Origin: Opitutia bacterium UBA7350
GTDB lineage: Bacteria > Verrucomicrobiota > Verrucomicrobiia > Opitutales > Coraliomargaritaceae
Reading direction: 5' to 3'
DNA length: 64,000 bases
NCBI GenBank assembly: GCA_949524905.1
Contig: CATINC010000017.1
Location: forward strand, 1 to 64,000
Shown: one piece after another, positions 49,559 through 60,524 of the stretch
Layout: each line of letters starts with the position of its first letter
How positions within the stretch are numbered: position 1 is the stretch's first letter
Made by a program: the position numbers and the translations under genes
The notes under the pieces: generated by a model
The model's input: the letters and a program-made list of their open reading frames with translations, nothing else
What the model was told of the DNA's origin: nothing
The model's database searches: none

Positions 49559-50362
49559 ATGAAAACATTTACTGATATTCTTCTTTGTCGCATTTGCTTG
49601 CTGGCTTTAATTTCAGGAACGCTGATATTACAAGGAGCGACTGAGCGTTTACAGGTGCCGGAAAACATTTCTAATAGCATTCGCGAAACCGCAATGCCAG
49701 AGATGGGAAACTCCCAGTTAGAGAAGCTTTTGGCTCGTTATTATGAGTCAGGGCTGGGTGGGTCTGATATTTGGAATAATATACAAAGCATAAGCCTTAA
49801 AGGCAGCTTACTTTTATCGGGTAATGAATTTGAAATGCTGTGTTACCAACGCAAACCAAACCGCTTTAAGATGCGACTGGATAGCGGATCTAATAGATAT
49901 ATACTCGGCTTTGATGGCGAGGATGCATGGCAGTGCTTATCTGGGGATTCTTCATCCGCAATTAAAATGTCTCCTGAAGCGGCCCGACGCTTTATCCATT
50001 CTGCGGTCTTTGGTAATTATCTTCTCTATCCATATCGCGTGGGGAAGAAGATTGAGTATCTTGGCACAACGCGTGAAATGGATACGGTCTGTCACCTCGT
50101 GCGCGTTGCATTAGATACGGGCTATGTACTCGATTACTATATTGATGTCCGTACATTCTTGGACATAAAAATTGTGAATTACGATAAAGAGTTGGGAACT
50201 TCTCTGACGCTTATGTGTGAGGATTTTAGGCGAATTGAAGGTTTTCCTGTGGCGCACAAAATTATCAGTAAATCTGACGGTGGAGCCGAAACTTTGCTAT
50301 TAATCAATCAAGTCAAATTTAACTTAGGTTTAACAGACTGGATCTTTAAGCGTCCCAAATAA
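49559..50362 (+). CDS. Secreted hypothetical protein (outer-membrane lipoprotein-sorting-like)
   Basis: ORF 49487..50362; start 49559 (MKTFTDILLCRICLLALISGTLILQGA) gives a signal peptide; LolA/LolB-like pattern is tentative. Confidence 0.6.
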   Translation: MKTFTDILLCRICLLALISGTLILQGATERLQVPENISNSIRETAMPEMGNSQLEKLLARYYESGLGGSDIWNNIQSISLKGSLLLSGNEFEMLCYQRKPNRFKMRLDSGSNRYILGFDGEDAWQCLSGDSSSAIKMSPEAARRFIHSAVFGNYLLYPYRVGKKIEYLGTTREMDTVCHLVRVALDTGYVLDYYIDVRTFLDIKIVNYDKELGTSLTLMCEDFRRIEGFPVAHKIISKSDGGAETLLLINQVKFNLGLTDWIFKRPK

Positions 50363-50517
50363 TACGAGAAGGCGGCTATTTTCTCGAAAAGGTAGTTTTA
50401 TACGCAAAAACCAGCGTTTATGCCCTTATTTAGTTTCATTTATTGTTATTTTTAAAACTTTAAATGAAAAATAAAATAAAAACGCACAAAATATACTTGC
50501 AGCTTACATATTAGAGC

Positions 50518-51507
50518 ATGCATTATACATTTGTGTCTACTAAACCCCAGGCTAGTCTTTTGGCATCATTGCTTTTGGCTTCAAGTGTGAGCTTGTTGAC
50601 CGCGCAAACGGTTTCTACAACCCCAGTTGGATATCGCACGGATACCATTCCAGCTGGTAATATACCGTATGCACCAAGTTTTGTGCATGCTGATACGTTT
50701 AATGGACAAATAAGTTCACTATCTGAAGCGGGTGGATTGACAACGGTTACCTTCACCGAATCCACGCTCACGGCTACGGCGCTCGACGAAGGGACTTTCT
50801 ATCCTGCTTATTATTTGGAAGTGACTGAAACCGGTGCGTATGAAGGCTATTCCTTTGATATTATTAGCAATACCGCATCTACGGTTACGGTTAGCGGACT
50901 GCTTTCCTCAGGATTTGGCTTATCGAGTAGCCAAACACTAGCCGGAACAGAGTCAGTCGCTATTCGCAAACACATGACGGTGGGGGATATTTTCAGCGAT
51001 GCAACTTCTGCCTTAACCGCTTACAGTGATACCGTAAAATTTTTCAATGATGATAACACCATTACATTGCTTTATTGGGACGGCACCATGTGGACTCCGG
51101 ATTTTTCGGCCAATCATACGAACAAACCGATTTACCCGGGCGAGGGCTTTCTTACGTCTTTTGCTGGTTCAGTATCACTCACCACCAATGGTCATGTGAA
51201 AACAACTAAGACTAAGGTACCGGTTAAAGCGGGACTTGTGAACCTTGTGGGCAGCCTAGCGCCGAGTGATACCACCGTAGATGGTTTGAATGCAGTCAGT
51301 GCGCTTGTGCCATACTCTGATAGCGTGAGAGTCGTTTCACAGGACGGCAATTTTACGACTCAAAAAACCTATTACACAGATGGTTCTCAGATGACCACAA
51401 ACTTTACCGGCAATGATGGTTCAGATGTAATTCAAGGGCATAACTCTGCTCTCTTCAGTGCAGGCAGCAATACCTACATAACACTACCGGCAGCCTTTAC
51501 GCCCTAA
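50518..51507 (+). CDS. Secreted verrucomicrobial surface protein (TIGR02597-like)
   Basis: 329 aa; signal peptide, TTPVGYRTDTIPAG, YPGEGFLTSFAG; resembles the TIGR02597-type paralogous family by recall only. Confidence 0.55.
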   Translation: MHYTFVSTKPQASLLASLLLASSVSLLTAQTVSTTPVGYRTDTIPAGNIPYAPSFVHADTFNGQISSLSEAGGLTTVTFTESTLTATALDEGTFYPAYYLEVTETGAYEGYSFDIISNTASTVTVSGLLSSGFGLSSSQTLAGTESVAIRKHMTVGDIFSDATSALTAYSDTVKFFNDDNTITLLYWDGTMWTPDFSANHTNKPIYPGEGFLTSFAGSVSLTTNGHVKTTKTKVPVKAGLVNLVGSLAPSDTTVDGLNAVSALVPYSDSVRVVSQDGNFTTQKTYYTDGSQMTTNFTGNDGSDVIQGHNSALFSAGSNTYITLPAAFTP

Positions 51508-51572
51508 CAATCCTCTAACTTTTTAAGCACCCAAAATATTATTCTCAGTTACCGTCTACACCACTTAACCCT

Positions 51573-52172
51573 ATGAAAAAAACTACTCTTTTTAAACTAT
51601 CATTTTCATTCTTACTGGTCTCGCTAGTTCAAGCTTCTGTGGGGGTAAATGTGATCGCCAATAGCGGCTCTGGACGTTATCTCGATTCTAGCAGTTCAAC
51701 CCTAACGGATGGATCACTCCTTCGTTTTGGCGCCTTAAATATAAGCTCCTACAATGCGCTCTCCGCTAGTGATAAAATCAATTTTTCTGCTGTGGACGCC
51801 CTTTTTACCGAACTTGGTACGGTAAGCGCATCATCAGGTAACTTTCTATCTATCAACGAGAATACTTACACTTTGCCTGCAAGTGGTGTGAATGCTGGAG
51901 ATAGGCTCTATGTTTGGGTATTCAACAGTAGCGTTGCCCTCAGTTCCACGGAGTGGGGTATTTTTTCCAGTTCCAATGTACAGTGGACTATGCCGGTGGA
52001 CCCCAACACCAACACGCTCTCAACGAGCACCCTCGAAAACGTTTATTTTGGAGGCACATCCGGCAGCGGCCCGACAAATTACACCTTATCTGCGGTTCCG
52101 GAAACCAGTACTTATGCCTTAGTTTTTGGCTTCATAGCCCTTTCTTGGGTGGCTATTCGTCGACGCGGCTAA
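51573..52172 (+). CDS. PEP-CTERM sorting domain-containing secreted protein
   Basis: 199 aa; signal peptide; C-terminal VPETSTYALVFGFIALSWVAIRRRG. Confidence 0.85.
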   Translation: MKKTTLFKLSFSFLLVSLVQASVGVNVIANSGSGRYLDSSSSTLTDGSLLRFGALNISSYNALSASDKINFSAVDALFTELGTVSASSGNFLSINENTYTLPASGVNAGDRLYVWVFNSSVALSSTEWGIFSSSNVQWTMPVDPNTNTLSTSTLENVYFGGTSGSGPTNYTLSAVPETSTYALVFGFIALSWVAIRRRG

Positions 52173-52195
52173 CAAGAACAAGTAGCTTTATTTGA

Positions 52196-52227
52196 AAACG
52201 CCTCGTCTAGCACGGGGCGTTTTTTTG
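52196..52227 (+). terminator. Intrinsic terminator after PEP-CTERM gene
   Basis: ACGCCTCGT-ctagc-ACGGGGCGT stem followed by TTTTTTT. Confidence 0.8.
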
Positions 52228-52245
52228 TGTTCCTGTTAAGGCTGA

Positions 52246-52356
52246 AGCAACATAGTTGGATCTCCCTCCTTCCAGATCATTCCGGAGCCGTCGATCTATG
52301 CCGCCCTAGTGGGTATGCTTGCATGGGTGGGGGTGGTGCTGTTTAGGCGTCGTTAG
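52246..52356 (+). pseudogene. Orphan PEP-CTERM C-terminal fragment
   Basis: Frame 52276-52356 reads IIPEPSIYAALVGMLAWVGVVLFRRR-TAG; in-frame TGA at 52243-52245 and no start codon upstream of the motif; followed by a terminator-like hairpin. Confidence 0.7.
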
Positions 52357-52374
52357 TTTGAGCCCTTTGTTTCC

Positions 52375-52412
52375 GAGACCCCGTGGCGGTGATTCCGTGC
52401 GGGGTTTCTTTT
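52375..52412 (+). terminator. Terminator-like hairpin after orphan PEP-CTERM fragment
   Basis: GAGACCCCG ... CGGGGTTTC 9-bp stem (one wobble) followed by TTTT. Confidence 0.6.
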
Positions 52413-52525
52413 GGCTGCTACCGCGCCTACGGTCTTGACCTCTGAATCAATTCTGAAAGCGTGGAACCTTTCGCCGTCATTCCCGACATGGGATGCGGTT
52501 CGTCTCATCATCAAACCCAAGTTCT

Positions 52526-53275
52526 ATGTTTCAAAAAAGTATTTTCTTCGCGGCTTGCTTAGCCCTTTTGGCGGCCGTATCAACCCAGGCGCAGCCAGAA
52601 GCTGCCATTGATCCCCAAGCTTCAGCATCCACTCAAGCCGAACTCGTTGAAGCCTTCGGATATTTCAGTGCCTTCCAATTGGGCATCAAGCAACTCGGAT
52701 TTGAAGCCAGCGATTCTGAAGCAATCCTGAAGGGTTTTGCCAATGCACTTGAGGATGGCGAGCCTTCAGTTGAAATGCTAACAGTGGTGCAAAGCCCTGC
52801 TTTCCAGACCTTCATTCAGGACCGTATGGCAAAAGCCCAAGCGGCTGCTGCTGACGCTGCGGCCGCAGCTGCCAGTGATAACATTGCTGCTGGTAAAGCT
52901 TTCATTGAAGCTCTCAAGGAGGATGACGCCGTTGAGTCCACTGAATCTGGCTTACATTTCAAGGTCGTGGATGCTGGGGCAGACGACAAGCCCAGCATGG
53001 AAGATACTGTTTTGGTTCATTATCGTGGTACGCGTATTGACGGCACGGAATTTGACAGCTCCTACGCCCGTGGCGAGCCAACTGCCTTTCCCCTCAATGG
53101 CGTAGTGCCCGGATTTGGTGAAGGCCTCACTAAAATTGGGACAGGCGGAAAGATCATCCTCTACATTCCCAGCGACTTGGGCTATGGCAACAATCCCCAT
53201 CCAGATAGTGCGATCCAACCAGGAGACACCCTCGTTTTTGAATGCGAGTTGATCGAGGTCAACCCCGAGAGCTAG
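52526..53275 (+). CDS. FKBP-type peptidyl-prolyl cis-trans isomerase (secreted)
   Basis: ORF 52493..53275; start 52526 gives signal peptide MFQKSIFFAACLALLAAVSTQAQ; VLVHYRGTRIDGTEFDSSYARGEPTAFPLNGVVPGFGEGL, PSDLGYGNNPHPDSAIQPGDTLVFECELIEV. Confidence 0.93.
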   Translation: MFQKSIFFAACLALLAAVSTQAQPEAAIDPQASASTQAELVEAFGYFSAFQLGIKQLGFEASDSEAILKGFANALEDGEPSVEMLTVVQSPAFQTFIQDRMAKAQAAAADAAAAAASDNIAAGKAFIEALKEDDAVESTESGLHFKVVDAGADDKPSMEDTVLVHYRGTRIDGTEFDSSYARGEPTAFPLNGVVPGFGEGLTKIGTGGKIILYIPSDLGYGNNPHPDSAIQPGDTLVFECELIEVNPES

Positions 53276-53292
53276 GGAGCTCCGCAATTTCA

Positions 53293-53322
53293 AGAGCCCG
53301 CGTTTTAAATGCGGGCTTTTTT
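53293..53322 (+). terminator. Intrinsic terminator after FKBP gene
   Basis: AGCCCGC-gttttaaat-GCGGGCT followed by T run. Confidence 0.8.
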
Positions 53323-53351
53323 GTATCAAATCCTAAAGCGGTAAGCAGGCT

Positions 53352-54038
53352 TCAGACACTGGGTCCGCCAGCGGGGTCACCGCCAAGGGGAACCGGGTCG
53401 GCACTGCGCGAGTCGAGGGTGTCGGCAGCAAAATATTTGTGAATTTGCACCCCGGCACGAAAGGGCGCGCGGTGGGTTTTTACCCATTTAGTGATCGCAT
53501 TTAGGACGGCGGGGTCACTGCGTTTCGACCATTCAGGATGGAGCCATACGGAAACGTTATAGCGTAGTTGCCCACCTAAAAGTTGCACATATTCCTCGAT
53601 CGCCTCTGGAGCATCGACAATGATTTTAATTTCCTGTGCTCGAGCTATATTTTCTGCAAGGGGAGGGTGCCAACGCTTCGGGCTGAGGGTGATCCAGTCA
53701 AAGTCACCTTGAAGGGGAAATCCGCCGCTCGTTTCGAGGTGCACGGGTTGTGCGTGGGTATGAAGGGCATCCGTTAGGGTACGCAAGTCATGAATCGCGG
53801 GTTCACCCCCAGTGATGACTGTGAATTCGGCTTTTGAATTGGCAGCGGCAACAGCGAGGGTTGCTGCCTCTAGACGATTAAGGGATTCGGGTTTGTGGTC
53901 AGGATGCCAGGTTCCGGCGGAATCACACCATGGGCAATGCACTGGGCATCCGTAAGTACGTATAAAGTAGGCTGCTCGTCCAGAGTGATAACCTTCGCCT
54001 TGGAAGCTCTGAAATTGCTCATGGATGGGGAATGACAT
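53352..54038 (-). CDS. queE: 7-carboxy-7-deazaguanine synthase (radical SAM)
   Basis: 228 aa; [48 protein letters not shown]. Confidence 0.93.
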   Translation of the reverse strand: MSFPIHEQFQSFQGEGYHSGRAAYFIRTYGCPVHCPWCDSAGTWHPDHKPESLNRLEAATLAVAAANSKAEFTVITGGEPAIHDLRTLTDALHTHAQPVHLETSGGFPLQGDFDWITLSPKRWHPPLAENIARAQEIKIIVDAPEAIEEYVQLLGGQLRYNVSVWLHPEWSKRSDPAVLNAITKWVKTHRAPFRAGVQIHKYFAADTLDSRSADPVPLGGDPAGGPSV

Positions 54039-54055
54039 TATAAGCAGGAAAGGAT

Positions 54056-54487
54056 TTACTCAGGAAAATAAGTGGCGGAATTACGACGGTCTTCTTCGAC
54101 TTCGACAGCAGTGATCCAAGCGCGTTGATGGGTGTGTTGGCGTACCATGGGATCAAAGATTGCAAGCAGATGCTCGGCGATGCCTTCACAGGAGCAATTG
54201 GGCAGAATGTAGCTTTTGAAGAGAGTGCCATGTGTTGCAAGGAGTGATTTTCGCGCTGGATCATCTTCGTTCAAAAGACATGCATGATCGAGATGAGTCT
54301 CAATCCAGTCTTTGAGGTATTTGAGGTCCCCAAAATCGACAACAAAGCCATTCGAGTCGGTCTCGCGGCAGGCGAATGTTAGGGAGATTGACCAGTTGTG
54401 TCCATGAATGAAGGCGCAATGCCCATCATGATGATGCTGGCGATGAGCGAAAGGGATATCGCGGTAGGTTTTTTTGCAGGTGAGCAT
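54056..54487 (-). CDS. queD: 6-carboxytetrahydropterin synthase
   Basis: ORF 54056..54505; [48 protein letters not shown]. Confidence 0.92.
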   Translation of the reverse strand: MLTCKKTYRDIPFAHRQHHHDGHCAFIHGHNWSISLTFACRETDSNGFVVDFGDLKYLKDWIETHLDHACLLNEDDPARKSLLATHGTLFKSYILPNCSCEGIAEHLLAIFDPMVRQHTHQRAWITAVEVEEDRRNSATYFPE

Positions 54488-54494
54488 GGTGCAA

Positions 54495-55208
54495 TTATGA
54501 ATCATTCGGGAGATGCCAATTGTTAGAGCGCAGGGCCTCTAGCCTTGGCGCTTGGGCATCGTATAGGGTGGGGTCTGGAATTTCGGCAAGGTCAAAAGCT
54601 TCGCGGCGCTCGATGCAGGTGCCGCAGCGACCGCAGTGAAGCTCTCTGCCTTTATAACAAGACCAAGTTTGCTCAAAGGGAACTTTTAATTCAGCCCCAC
54701 GACGGACGATATCTGCTTTGCTCCAGTCGACAAATGGGCGATCAAGGCGGACGTCATTCCAGTCACAACGTTCAATCGCTGTTGCCATGGCATCGGCAAA
54801 TTCTGGGCGGCAATCGGGATAAATAGCCTGGTCGCCATGATGAGCAGCATAGGCAACGCTTTCTGCATCCGAACTAAGTGCGTAGCTGGTGGCAAGCGCC
54901 AGGAGGATCATATTACGGTTGGGGACAACTGTAGATTTCATGCTAGCTTCAGTGTAATGCCCCTCTGCTACCGGAATTTCGTCGGAGGTTAAGCTACTAC
55001 CTGCTAGCAAAGGACGTATACCGGAAAGGTCTACGCATTGAAAGGGAACATTTATAGCAGCACAAATAGTGGCAGCCTGTTTGAGTTCGCAGGCATGGCG
55101 TTGACCATAATTAACCGAAAGGGCGCTTACAGATTGGCCTTGGTGCAGTAAGTGATACAGCAGGACGGTGGAATCGAGTCCACCAGAGTAAATAAGGACA
55201 GTTTTCAT
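54495..55208 (-). CDS. queC: 7-cyano-7-deazaguanine synthase
   Basis: ORF 54495..55262; start 55208 [65 protein letters not shown]. Confidence 0.95.
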   Translation of the reverse strand: MKTVLIYSGGLDSTVLLYHLLHQGQSVSALSVNYGQRHACELKQAATICAAINVPFQCVDLSGIRPLLAGSSLTSDEIPVAEGHYTEASMKSTVVPNRNMILLALATSYALSSDAESVAYAAHHGDQAIYPDCRPEFADAMATAIERCDWNDVRLDRPFVDWSKADIVRRGAELKVPFEQTWSCYKGRELHCGRCGTCIERREAFDLAEIPDPTLYDAQAPRLEALRSNNWHLPNDS

Positions 55209-55384
55209 GAATTCAGTCGTTGCCAAGAGGAGGCTCCCTGGGAATCCGTTAGCAGGGTGCATGAATATGGAGTTTTGCTCAGCTTTGGGGCAAGACTAAA
55301 CTGCAGCTAAACCAAGCGATTGCTTGACAAATTGGCACAGAATTTCAAATTCTAAACTTCGCAATTTATAACAGCATAGCTATG

Positions 55385-55415
55385 AAGCGGGCTTGTCTCG
55401 CTTTTTTTATTTTTT
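55385..55415 (+). promoter_or_regulatory. Terminator-like hairpin in nusA 5' leader
   Basis: AAGCGGG-CTTGT-CTCGCTT stem (7 bp, one G-T) followed by TTTTTATTTTTT; ends about 8 nt before the nusA ATG at 55423. Confidence 0.6.
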
Positions 55416-55422
55416 ACCTACA

Positions 55423-56673
55423 ATGAGTCACGAAATTTTATCCGTTCTTGAATACATGGAGAAGGAGAAGGGGATTGATCGAGATGATATGATCTCGGCG
55501 ATTTCTGGAGCCATCGCCAGCGCTGCCCAAAGGGGCGTCGGTTCCGCCCAGGAAGTACGCGTGGAAATCGACTCTAAGACTGGAGCCCTAAAAGCTTGGA
55601 ATGCCTTAAATGTGGTGGATTCGGTCAGTGATTCATCATCGGAAATACACATCGAAAAGGCGCGGCAATTTTCACCAGAAGCGGAAATTGGCGGTGTCAT
55701 TGAAAAGGAAATTGACCCAGCTTTTCTAGGGCGAATCGCGGCGCAGACTGCTCGTCAGGCAATCATGCAACGCATTCGTCAATTTGAAAAAGACCGTATA
55801 TATGATGATTATAAAGATACTGTCGGTGACATTGTAACTGGCACAGTTCGCCGTCGCGATCGAGGTGATTTGGTCATCGACTTAGGAAAAGCAGAAGCGA
55901 TTCTACCACCACGCGAGCGAGTTCCAGGCGAAGATTATGCACCCGGTGAGAGTATTCGCTGTCTTCTATTGAAAATAGAACAAACCAACCGCGGGCCGGA
56001 TATCATTCTTTCACGTTCAAATATCAATTTTGTTCGCCGTTTATTTGAATTGGAGGTTACCGAGATCGCAGATGGTACCGTCGTGATCGAGGCCATGGCT
56101 CGCGAGGCGGGTTACCGTACTAAAATTGCGGTTCAAAGTGCTGATCCCAAAGTGGATCCCGTGGGAGCTTGTGTAGGTGCACGGGGTGCCCGTGTTAAGA
56201 CAATTGTCCGTGAATTAGGCGGCGAAAAGATCGATATCATACGCCATCATAGTGATCCACTTCAACTACTGGAAGAAGCACTCAAGCCCGCAATCCCTAA
56301 AAATATAAAGGTGAATGAGATGGAGCGCCGGATTCATTTTGAAGTAGCAGAAGAGGACCTATCCATCGCTATTGGCCGTCGTGGCTTTAATGCGAAACTT
56401 ACTTCCCGCCTTTTGGGTTGGAAATTGGATATAGGTAAAGTGGAGCAGGAGGCAGTCGGCTTCGACCAAAAGATCGCCAAGGCGGTGGAGGGCATCAATA
56501 TGATCCCTGGCATTGATCCTGCCCTTGCGGAGCGTTTAGTTACCCATGGTTTCACCAGTCCGGAGGCTTTTGAGGGTGTTGGAGCCGATGATCTCTCTGA
56601 TGCAGGCTTTACGGCGGAAGAATCCGAGCTTATTCTGGGACGTGTAAGCGCATATTTCTCACAAAATTCCTAA
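55423..56673 (+). CDS. nusA: Transcription termination/antitermination factor NusA
   Basis: ORF 55393..56673, start 55423; [36 protein letters not shown] (S1), [30 protein letters not shown] (KH), C-terminal helix-hairpin-helix. Confidence 0.96.
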   Translation: MSHEILSVLEYMEKEKGIDRDDMISAISGAIASAAQRGVGSAQEVRVEIDSKTGALKAWNALNVVDSVSDSSSEIHIEKARQFSPEAEIGGVIEKEIDPAFLGRIAAQTARQAIMQRIRQFEKDRIYDDYKDTVGDIVTGTVRRRDRGDLVIDLGKAEAILPPRERVPGEDYAPGESIRCLLLKIEQTNRGPDIILSRSNINFVRRLFELEVTEIADGTVVIEAMAREAGYRTKIAVQSADPKVDPVGACVGARGARVKTIVRELGGEKIDIIRHHSDPLQLLEEALKPAIPKNIKVNEMERRIHFEVAEEDLSIAIGRRGFNAKLTSRLLGWKLDIGKVEQEAVGFDQKIAKAVEGINMIPGIDPALAERLVTHGFTSPEAFEGVGADDLSDAGFTAEESELILGRVSAYFSQNS

Positions 56674-56719
56674 AAAAGAGTCCTGAACAAGACATTAGAC
56701 TAAGGCATCAACAAAATAT

Positions 56720-59116
56720 ATGAGCGTTCGCATACATCAATTGTCTAAGCAGATCGGAATGGAAAATAAGGAGCTGATCCAGCTCCTACGCGAGCGTGGT
56801 TATGAGGTTAAGAGTGCCTCCAGCACGGTAGATAATATTTCAGCAGAATCGTTGGTCGAGGAATTTGGACCCAAAGAAACTGCAGCACCTGCAGCAGAAG
56901 AAAAGAAAAGCGAGACGGAGGTTCCAAAACCTAAAGGCCCGATATTACCTGAGGGAGTCATTGTTAAAAGCAAAGCGGATATCGAGCGCGAGCGCGAAGC
57001 ACGCGCTGCTGCAGAGCAATCTGAGATAGCTAAAGAAGCAGCTCGCGTAGTTTCACCACCGGTCGCACCAAAGCCAGTTTTACCCCCAAAACCTTCAACA
57101 CCATCCGTCACGATTTCCTCTCCAGAACCGCCCAGGGCACCGCAGGTTGTAAAAACGACACCTCCTGCTCCTGTAAATCGTCTGTCTGGGACACCACCTT
57201 CAGCACCTGCAGGGATACCGCCTGCGCCTTCATCACCGCCAAAGCACAACAAAGCGAGTGATGTAGAAAATGAATCAACTGCTACTGAGACAAACTCTGA
57301 AGCAGCGGAAGGTGAAAAAACAGTGCTTCATGTTAAACCTCCAATTGTGGTGCGAGATTTTGCCTTAGAGTTAGGGCTTAAGCCTTTCAAACTCATTTCG
57401 GAACTAATGGAGATGGGGATATTTGCCTCAATGAATCAATCTATCGAGGAGTCCACCGCAAAAGTATTAGCGGCAGGTCATGGTTTTGATTTAGAAATTC
57501 ATCATCGTGGCGAACAGGTTGAAAGTAGAGTTCAGCAACCTAAGGAAGAAAAAGTTGATGATGACGACCCACGTTTTTTGAAGGGGCGCCCTCCGGTAGT
57601 CTGTATTCTCGGCCACGTTGACCATGGAAAGACCACTTTATTAGATACTATTCGCAAGGCTAACGTAACTGCGGGAGAAGCTGGCGGAATTACGCAGCAC
57701 ATTGGAGCATATCAAGTAACTCATAAGGGTCAGCATATCAGCTTCATTGATACGCCGGGTCACGCCGCTTTTTCAATGATGCGTGCCCGTGGTACTAATG
57801 TCACGGACATAGCCGTTTTGGTAATTGCAGCGGATGACGCCTTTAAACCGCAAACAGAGGAAGCCTTGAAATTTGCTCAGCAGGCAAATAATGCTATCGT
57901 GGTTGCGATCAATAAGACGGATGCCAAGGGCGCAAATGTGGATCGAGTCAAGCAGCAGATGCAGGAAAAGGGTATTGCGCCCGAGGATTGGGGTGGTGAG
58001 ACCGTCACTGTGGAAGTTTCTGCTCTGAATGGCACAAACATTGATGATTTGTTGGATATGATTCTACTGCAGGCAGAGGTTTTGGAGCTAAAAGCAAATC
58101 CGGACTGCGCCGCTTCGGGCATTATCATTGAATCTCAGATTGAGCATGGTCGTGGTCCGACTGCGTCCGTGATCGTTGAAAAAGGTACCTTAAAACGTGG
58201 AGATGCCTTACTTTGTGGCGAGGCTTATTGCCGGGTTAAATCTTTGATGGATGATAACGGGAAGACTGTGAATGCAGCGCCTCCATCCATGCCCGTAAAA
58301 GTTTTAGGTTGGTCAAGTGTACCTGCTTCGGGCGATCGTTTTGATACCTGCAAAAACGAAAAGCTTGCTAAGCGTGAGGCGGAGGAAATCACCTACCAAC
58401 GCAAACGTGATGCCAATCGTCGCCAAGAAGATGGAGAAGATGGCTCAGGTGGTGGTGCTACGGTTGAAGATCTCTTTGCTGCAATAGAGAAAAAACAGAA
58501 AAGTTGCCTGCGCTTGATCGTTAAATCTGACGTCCATGGTTCAGCAGAAGCCTTGGCGAATGCACTTTCAGTAATCGAAAGTGACAAAGTCGATCTCGAT
58601 ATCATTCATGTAGGGGTTGGCAATATTACAAAAAATGATGTGAATTTGGCTGGGGCCGGAGGTTCATGCATCATTGGTTTTAATGTTAAGCTCGACATAG
58701 GAGTACAGGGCGTGGCGAAGCATCTTGATGTACGCATCATCCAACACGAAATTATATACGAATTGCTCGACCAAGTGGAGGAAGAGATGTCGGCACTGCT
58801 TGAACCTGAATTACGCGAAACCAAAAGTGGTGCTGCGGAAGTTCGCCAAGTCTTCAGCCTCGGAAAAGTAGGCGCAGTTGCGGGTTGTATGGTTACCGAA
58901 GGGACGATCACTCGCTCCGGAAAAGCTTGTGTCATGCGCAAGGGTGAAGTGGTTTACGAAGGAAAGATATCAACACTGAAACGCTTTAAGGACGATGTTA
59001 AGGAAGTTCGTGCCGGTTACGAGTGCGGCGTCAGCGTCCAGGGTTATGCAGCTTATGAAGAGGGTGACAGCATTGAATGCTTTGAGGTTGAGGAGATCCG
59101 TCCTTCTCTCCGCTGA
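56720..59116 (+). CDS. infB: Translation initiation factor IF-2
   Basis: 798 aa; [62 protein letters not shown]. Confidence 0.98.
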   Translation: MSVRIHQLSKQIGMENKELIQLLRERGYEVKSASSTVDNISAESLVEEFGPKETAAPAAEEKKSETEVPKPKGPILPEGVIVKSKADIEREREARAAAEQSEIAKEAARVVSPPVAPKPVLPPKPSTPSVTISSPEPPRAPQVVKTTPPAPVNRLSGTPPSAPAGIPPAPSSPPKHNKASDVENESTATETNSEAAEGEKTVLHVKPPIVVRDFALELGLKPFKLISELMEMGIFASMNQSIEESTAKVLAAGHGFDLEIHHRGEQVESRVQQPKEEKVDDDDPRFLKGRPPVVCILGHVDHGKTTLLDTIRKANVTAGEAGGITQHIGAYQVTHKGQHISFIDTPGHAAFSMMRARGTNVTDIAVLVIAADDAFKPQTEEALKFAQQANNAIVVAINKTDAKGANVDRVKQQMQEKGIAPEDWGGETVTVEVSALNGTNIDDLLDMILLQAEVLELKANPDCAASGIIIESQIEHGRGPTASVIVEKGTLKRGDALLCGEAYCRVKSLMDDNGKTVNAAPPSMPVKVLGWSSVPASGDRFDTCKNEKLAKREAEEITYQRKRDANRRQEDGEDGSGGGATVEDLFAAIEKKQKSCLRLIVKSDVHGSAEALANALSVIESDKVDLDIIHVGVGNITKNDVNLAGAGGSCIIGFNVKLDIGVQGVAKHLDVRIIQHEIIYELLDQVEEEMSALLEPELRETKSGAAEVRQVFSLGKVGAVAGCMVTEGTITRSGKACVMRKGEVVYEGKISTLKRFKDDVKEVRAGYECGVSVQGYAAYEEGDSIECFEVEEIRPSLR

Positions 59117-59161
59117 GTTGATTAACCAGTGCGACAAATTGAGGTCCCATCCCTTAGAATT

Positions 59162-59512
59162 ATGTCGAAACGTATCACACGGGTGAATGAGTTGCTGCAG
59201 CGAGAGATCAGTGAGCAGTTGCATCAACGTTATCAGGTGGAAGCTACCTCAATAACGATCAGCAGTGTAGAAACCAGCAATGATCTGCGTTCTGCGCGCA
59301 TTTATTATTCCGTAATCGGAGAGAGCGATGCTGTTGAAAAAGCGAGGGTGCTTTTTCGGCGAGTTGGACGCGACCTTCGAGATCGTGTTCGTCGGCGAGT
59401 GATTTTGAAATACTTTCCTAATTTTGAATTTTGTTACGACGCATCTATGGAGCGAGGAGCGTACATAAATGAATTACTCGATGAAATGAAAGAAAGTGAT
59501 ATCCATGAATAG
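59162..59512 (+). CDS. rbfA: Ribosome-binding factor A
   Basis: ORF 59129..59512; [56 protein letters not shown]. Confidence 0.92.
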   Translation: MSKRITRVNELLQREISEQLHQRYQVEATSITISSVETSNDLRSARIYYSVIGESDAVEKARVLFRRVGRDLRDRVRRRVILKYFPNFEFCYDASMERGAYINELLDEMKESDIHE

Positions 59513-60521
59513 ATACTATCCCGAAGAAAGTGCGGCATTTGCAGCTGAAATTGAAAAACTAAGCGGGTCAAAAGTGGCCGTTTTAGGGCATTTTCGGCCC
59601 GACGGAGACTGTATCGGTTCAATGGTGGCAATGACGCGCCTATTAAATGGGATGGGGATAGAGGCCGTGGCAGTAAATCGCGATCCAATACCTGAAAACC
59701 TAAAGGCTTTTGTGGGCGATACGCCATTAGTGCAGGCGGCCGACTTTGAGCCATCTGGCCATGTAGCGGTGACAGTAGATTGCGCAGACCACAAACGTAT
59801 CGGTGACCGTTTGCAGGCATTATTTCCTGAAATTACTCTAAACATCGATCATCACATCTCCAACAAGGCCTACGCACTCCATAATTTGATCATTGGAAGC
59901 GCTTGTGCCACTGGTGAAGTCTTAGCGGGTTTTTACTTTGATAATAACTTCAGTATTGATCCACTCACTGCACAGAATCTTTATGTTGGGATCGCAACTG
60001 ATACGGGGCAGTTTCGCTTTCCTTCCACAACTCCAGAGACCTTTGAAATTGCACGCCGTTTATGTGAACTTGGGGCAAATCCTGCAGCAGCAGCTTTTGA
60101 GCTATATGAAAATGAAAGTTTTGGAAAATTTAAACTTTTGCAACATTTTCTAGCCTCTTTGAAGCTTGAACTTAATGGGCGTGTTTGCGTGGGCATGATT
60201 GAAGACGGTGTGTATTCAGACTGCGGTGCTTGTGTCGATGACTCTGAGGGTTTGGTCGATTACGCTCGCTCGATTCGCGGCGTGGATGTGGGGGTATTTC
60301 TTGAGGTTAGAGACGGCGCTATCAAAGGGAGTTTGCGGTCTAAAGATCCCTTTTATCGAGTCGATCAAGTAGCACAAAAATTCAACGGCGGTGGTCACGC
60401 TTGTGCGGCTGGCCTAAATATGCAGGACATCAGTTTGAACGATTTTCGGGCGGTCTTGATTGCAGCAATTGAAGATCATCTAAAAGCCCTAGATGAGGCA
60501 ACTAAGTCTACAGAAAAATAA
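59496..60521 (+). CDS. nrnA: DHH/DHHA1 family phosphoesterase (NrnA-like)
   Basis: 341 aa; [49 protein letters not shown]. Confidence 0.92.
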   Translation: MISMNRYYPEESAAFAAEIEKLSGSKVAVLGHFRPDGDCIGSMVAMTRLLNGMGIEAVAVNRDPIPENLKAFVGDTPLVQAADFEPSGHVAVTVDCADHKRIGDRLQALFPEITLNIDHHISNKAYALHNLIIGSACATGEVLAGFYFDNNFSIDPLTAQNLYVGIATDTGQFRFPSTTPETFEIARRLCELGANPAAAAFELYENESFGKFKLLQHFLASLKLELNGRVCVGMIEDGVYSDCGACVDDSEGLVDYARSIRGVDVGVFLEVRDGAIKGSLRSKDPFYRVDQVAQKFNGGGHACAAGLNMQDISLNDFRAVLIAAIEDHLKALDEATKSTEK

Positions 60522-60524
60522 ATT

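Noticed and set aside
55261-55320. preQ1 riboswitch upstream of queC
   Set aside because: The leader on the minus strand does not show the preQ1-I pattern (short stem with A-rich tail ending in CUAA before the RBS); nothing convincing for other classes by eye.
57040-57300. Pro/Ala-rich repeats in infB as a recombination or repeat element
   Set aside because: Normal low-complexity linker between the N-terminal region and the GTPase domain of IF-2.
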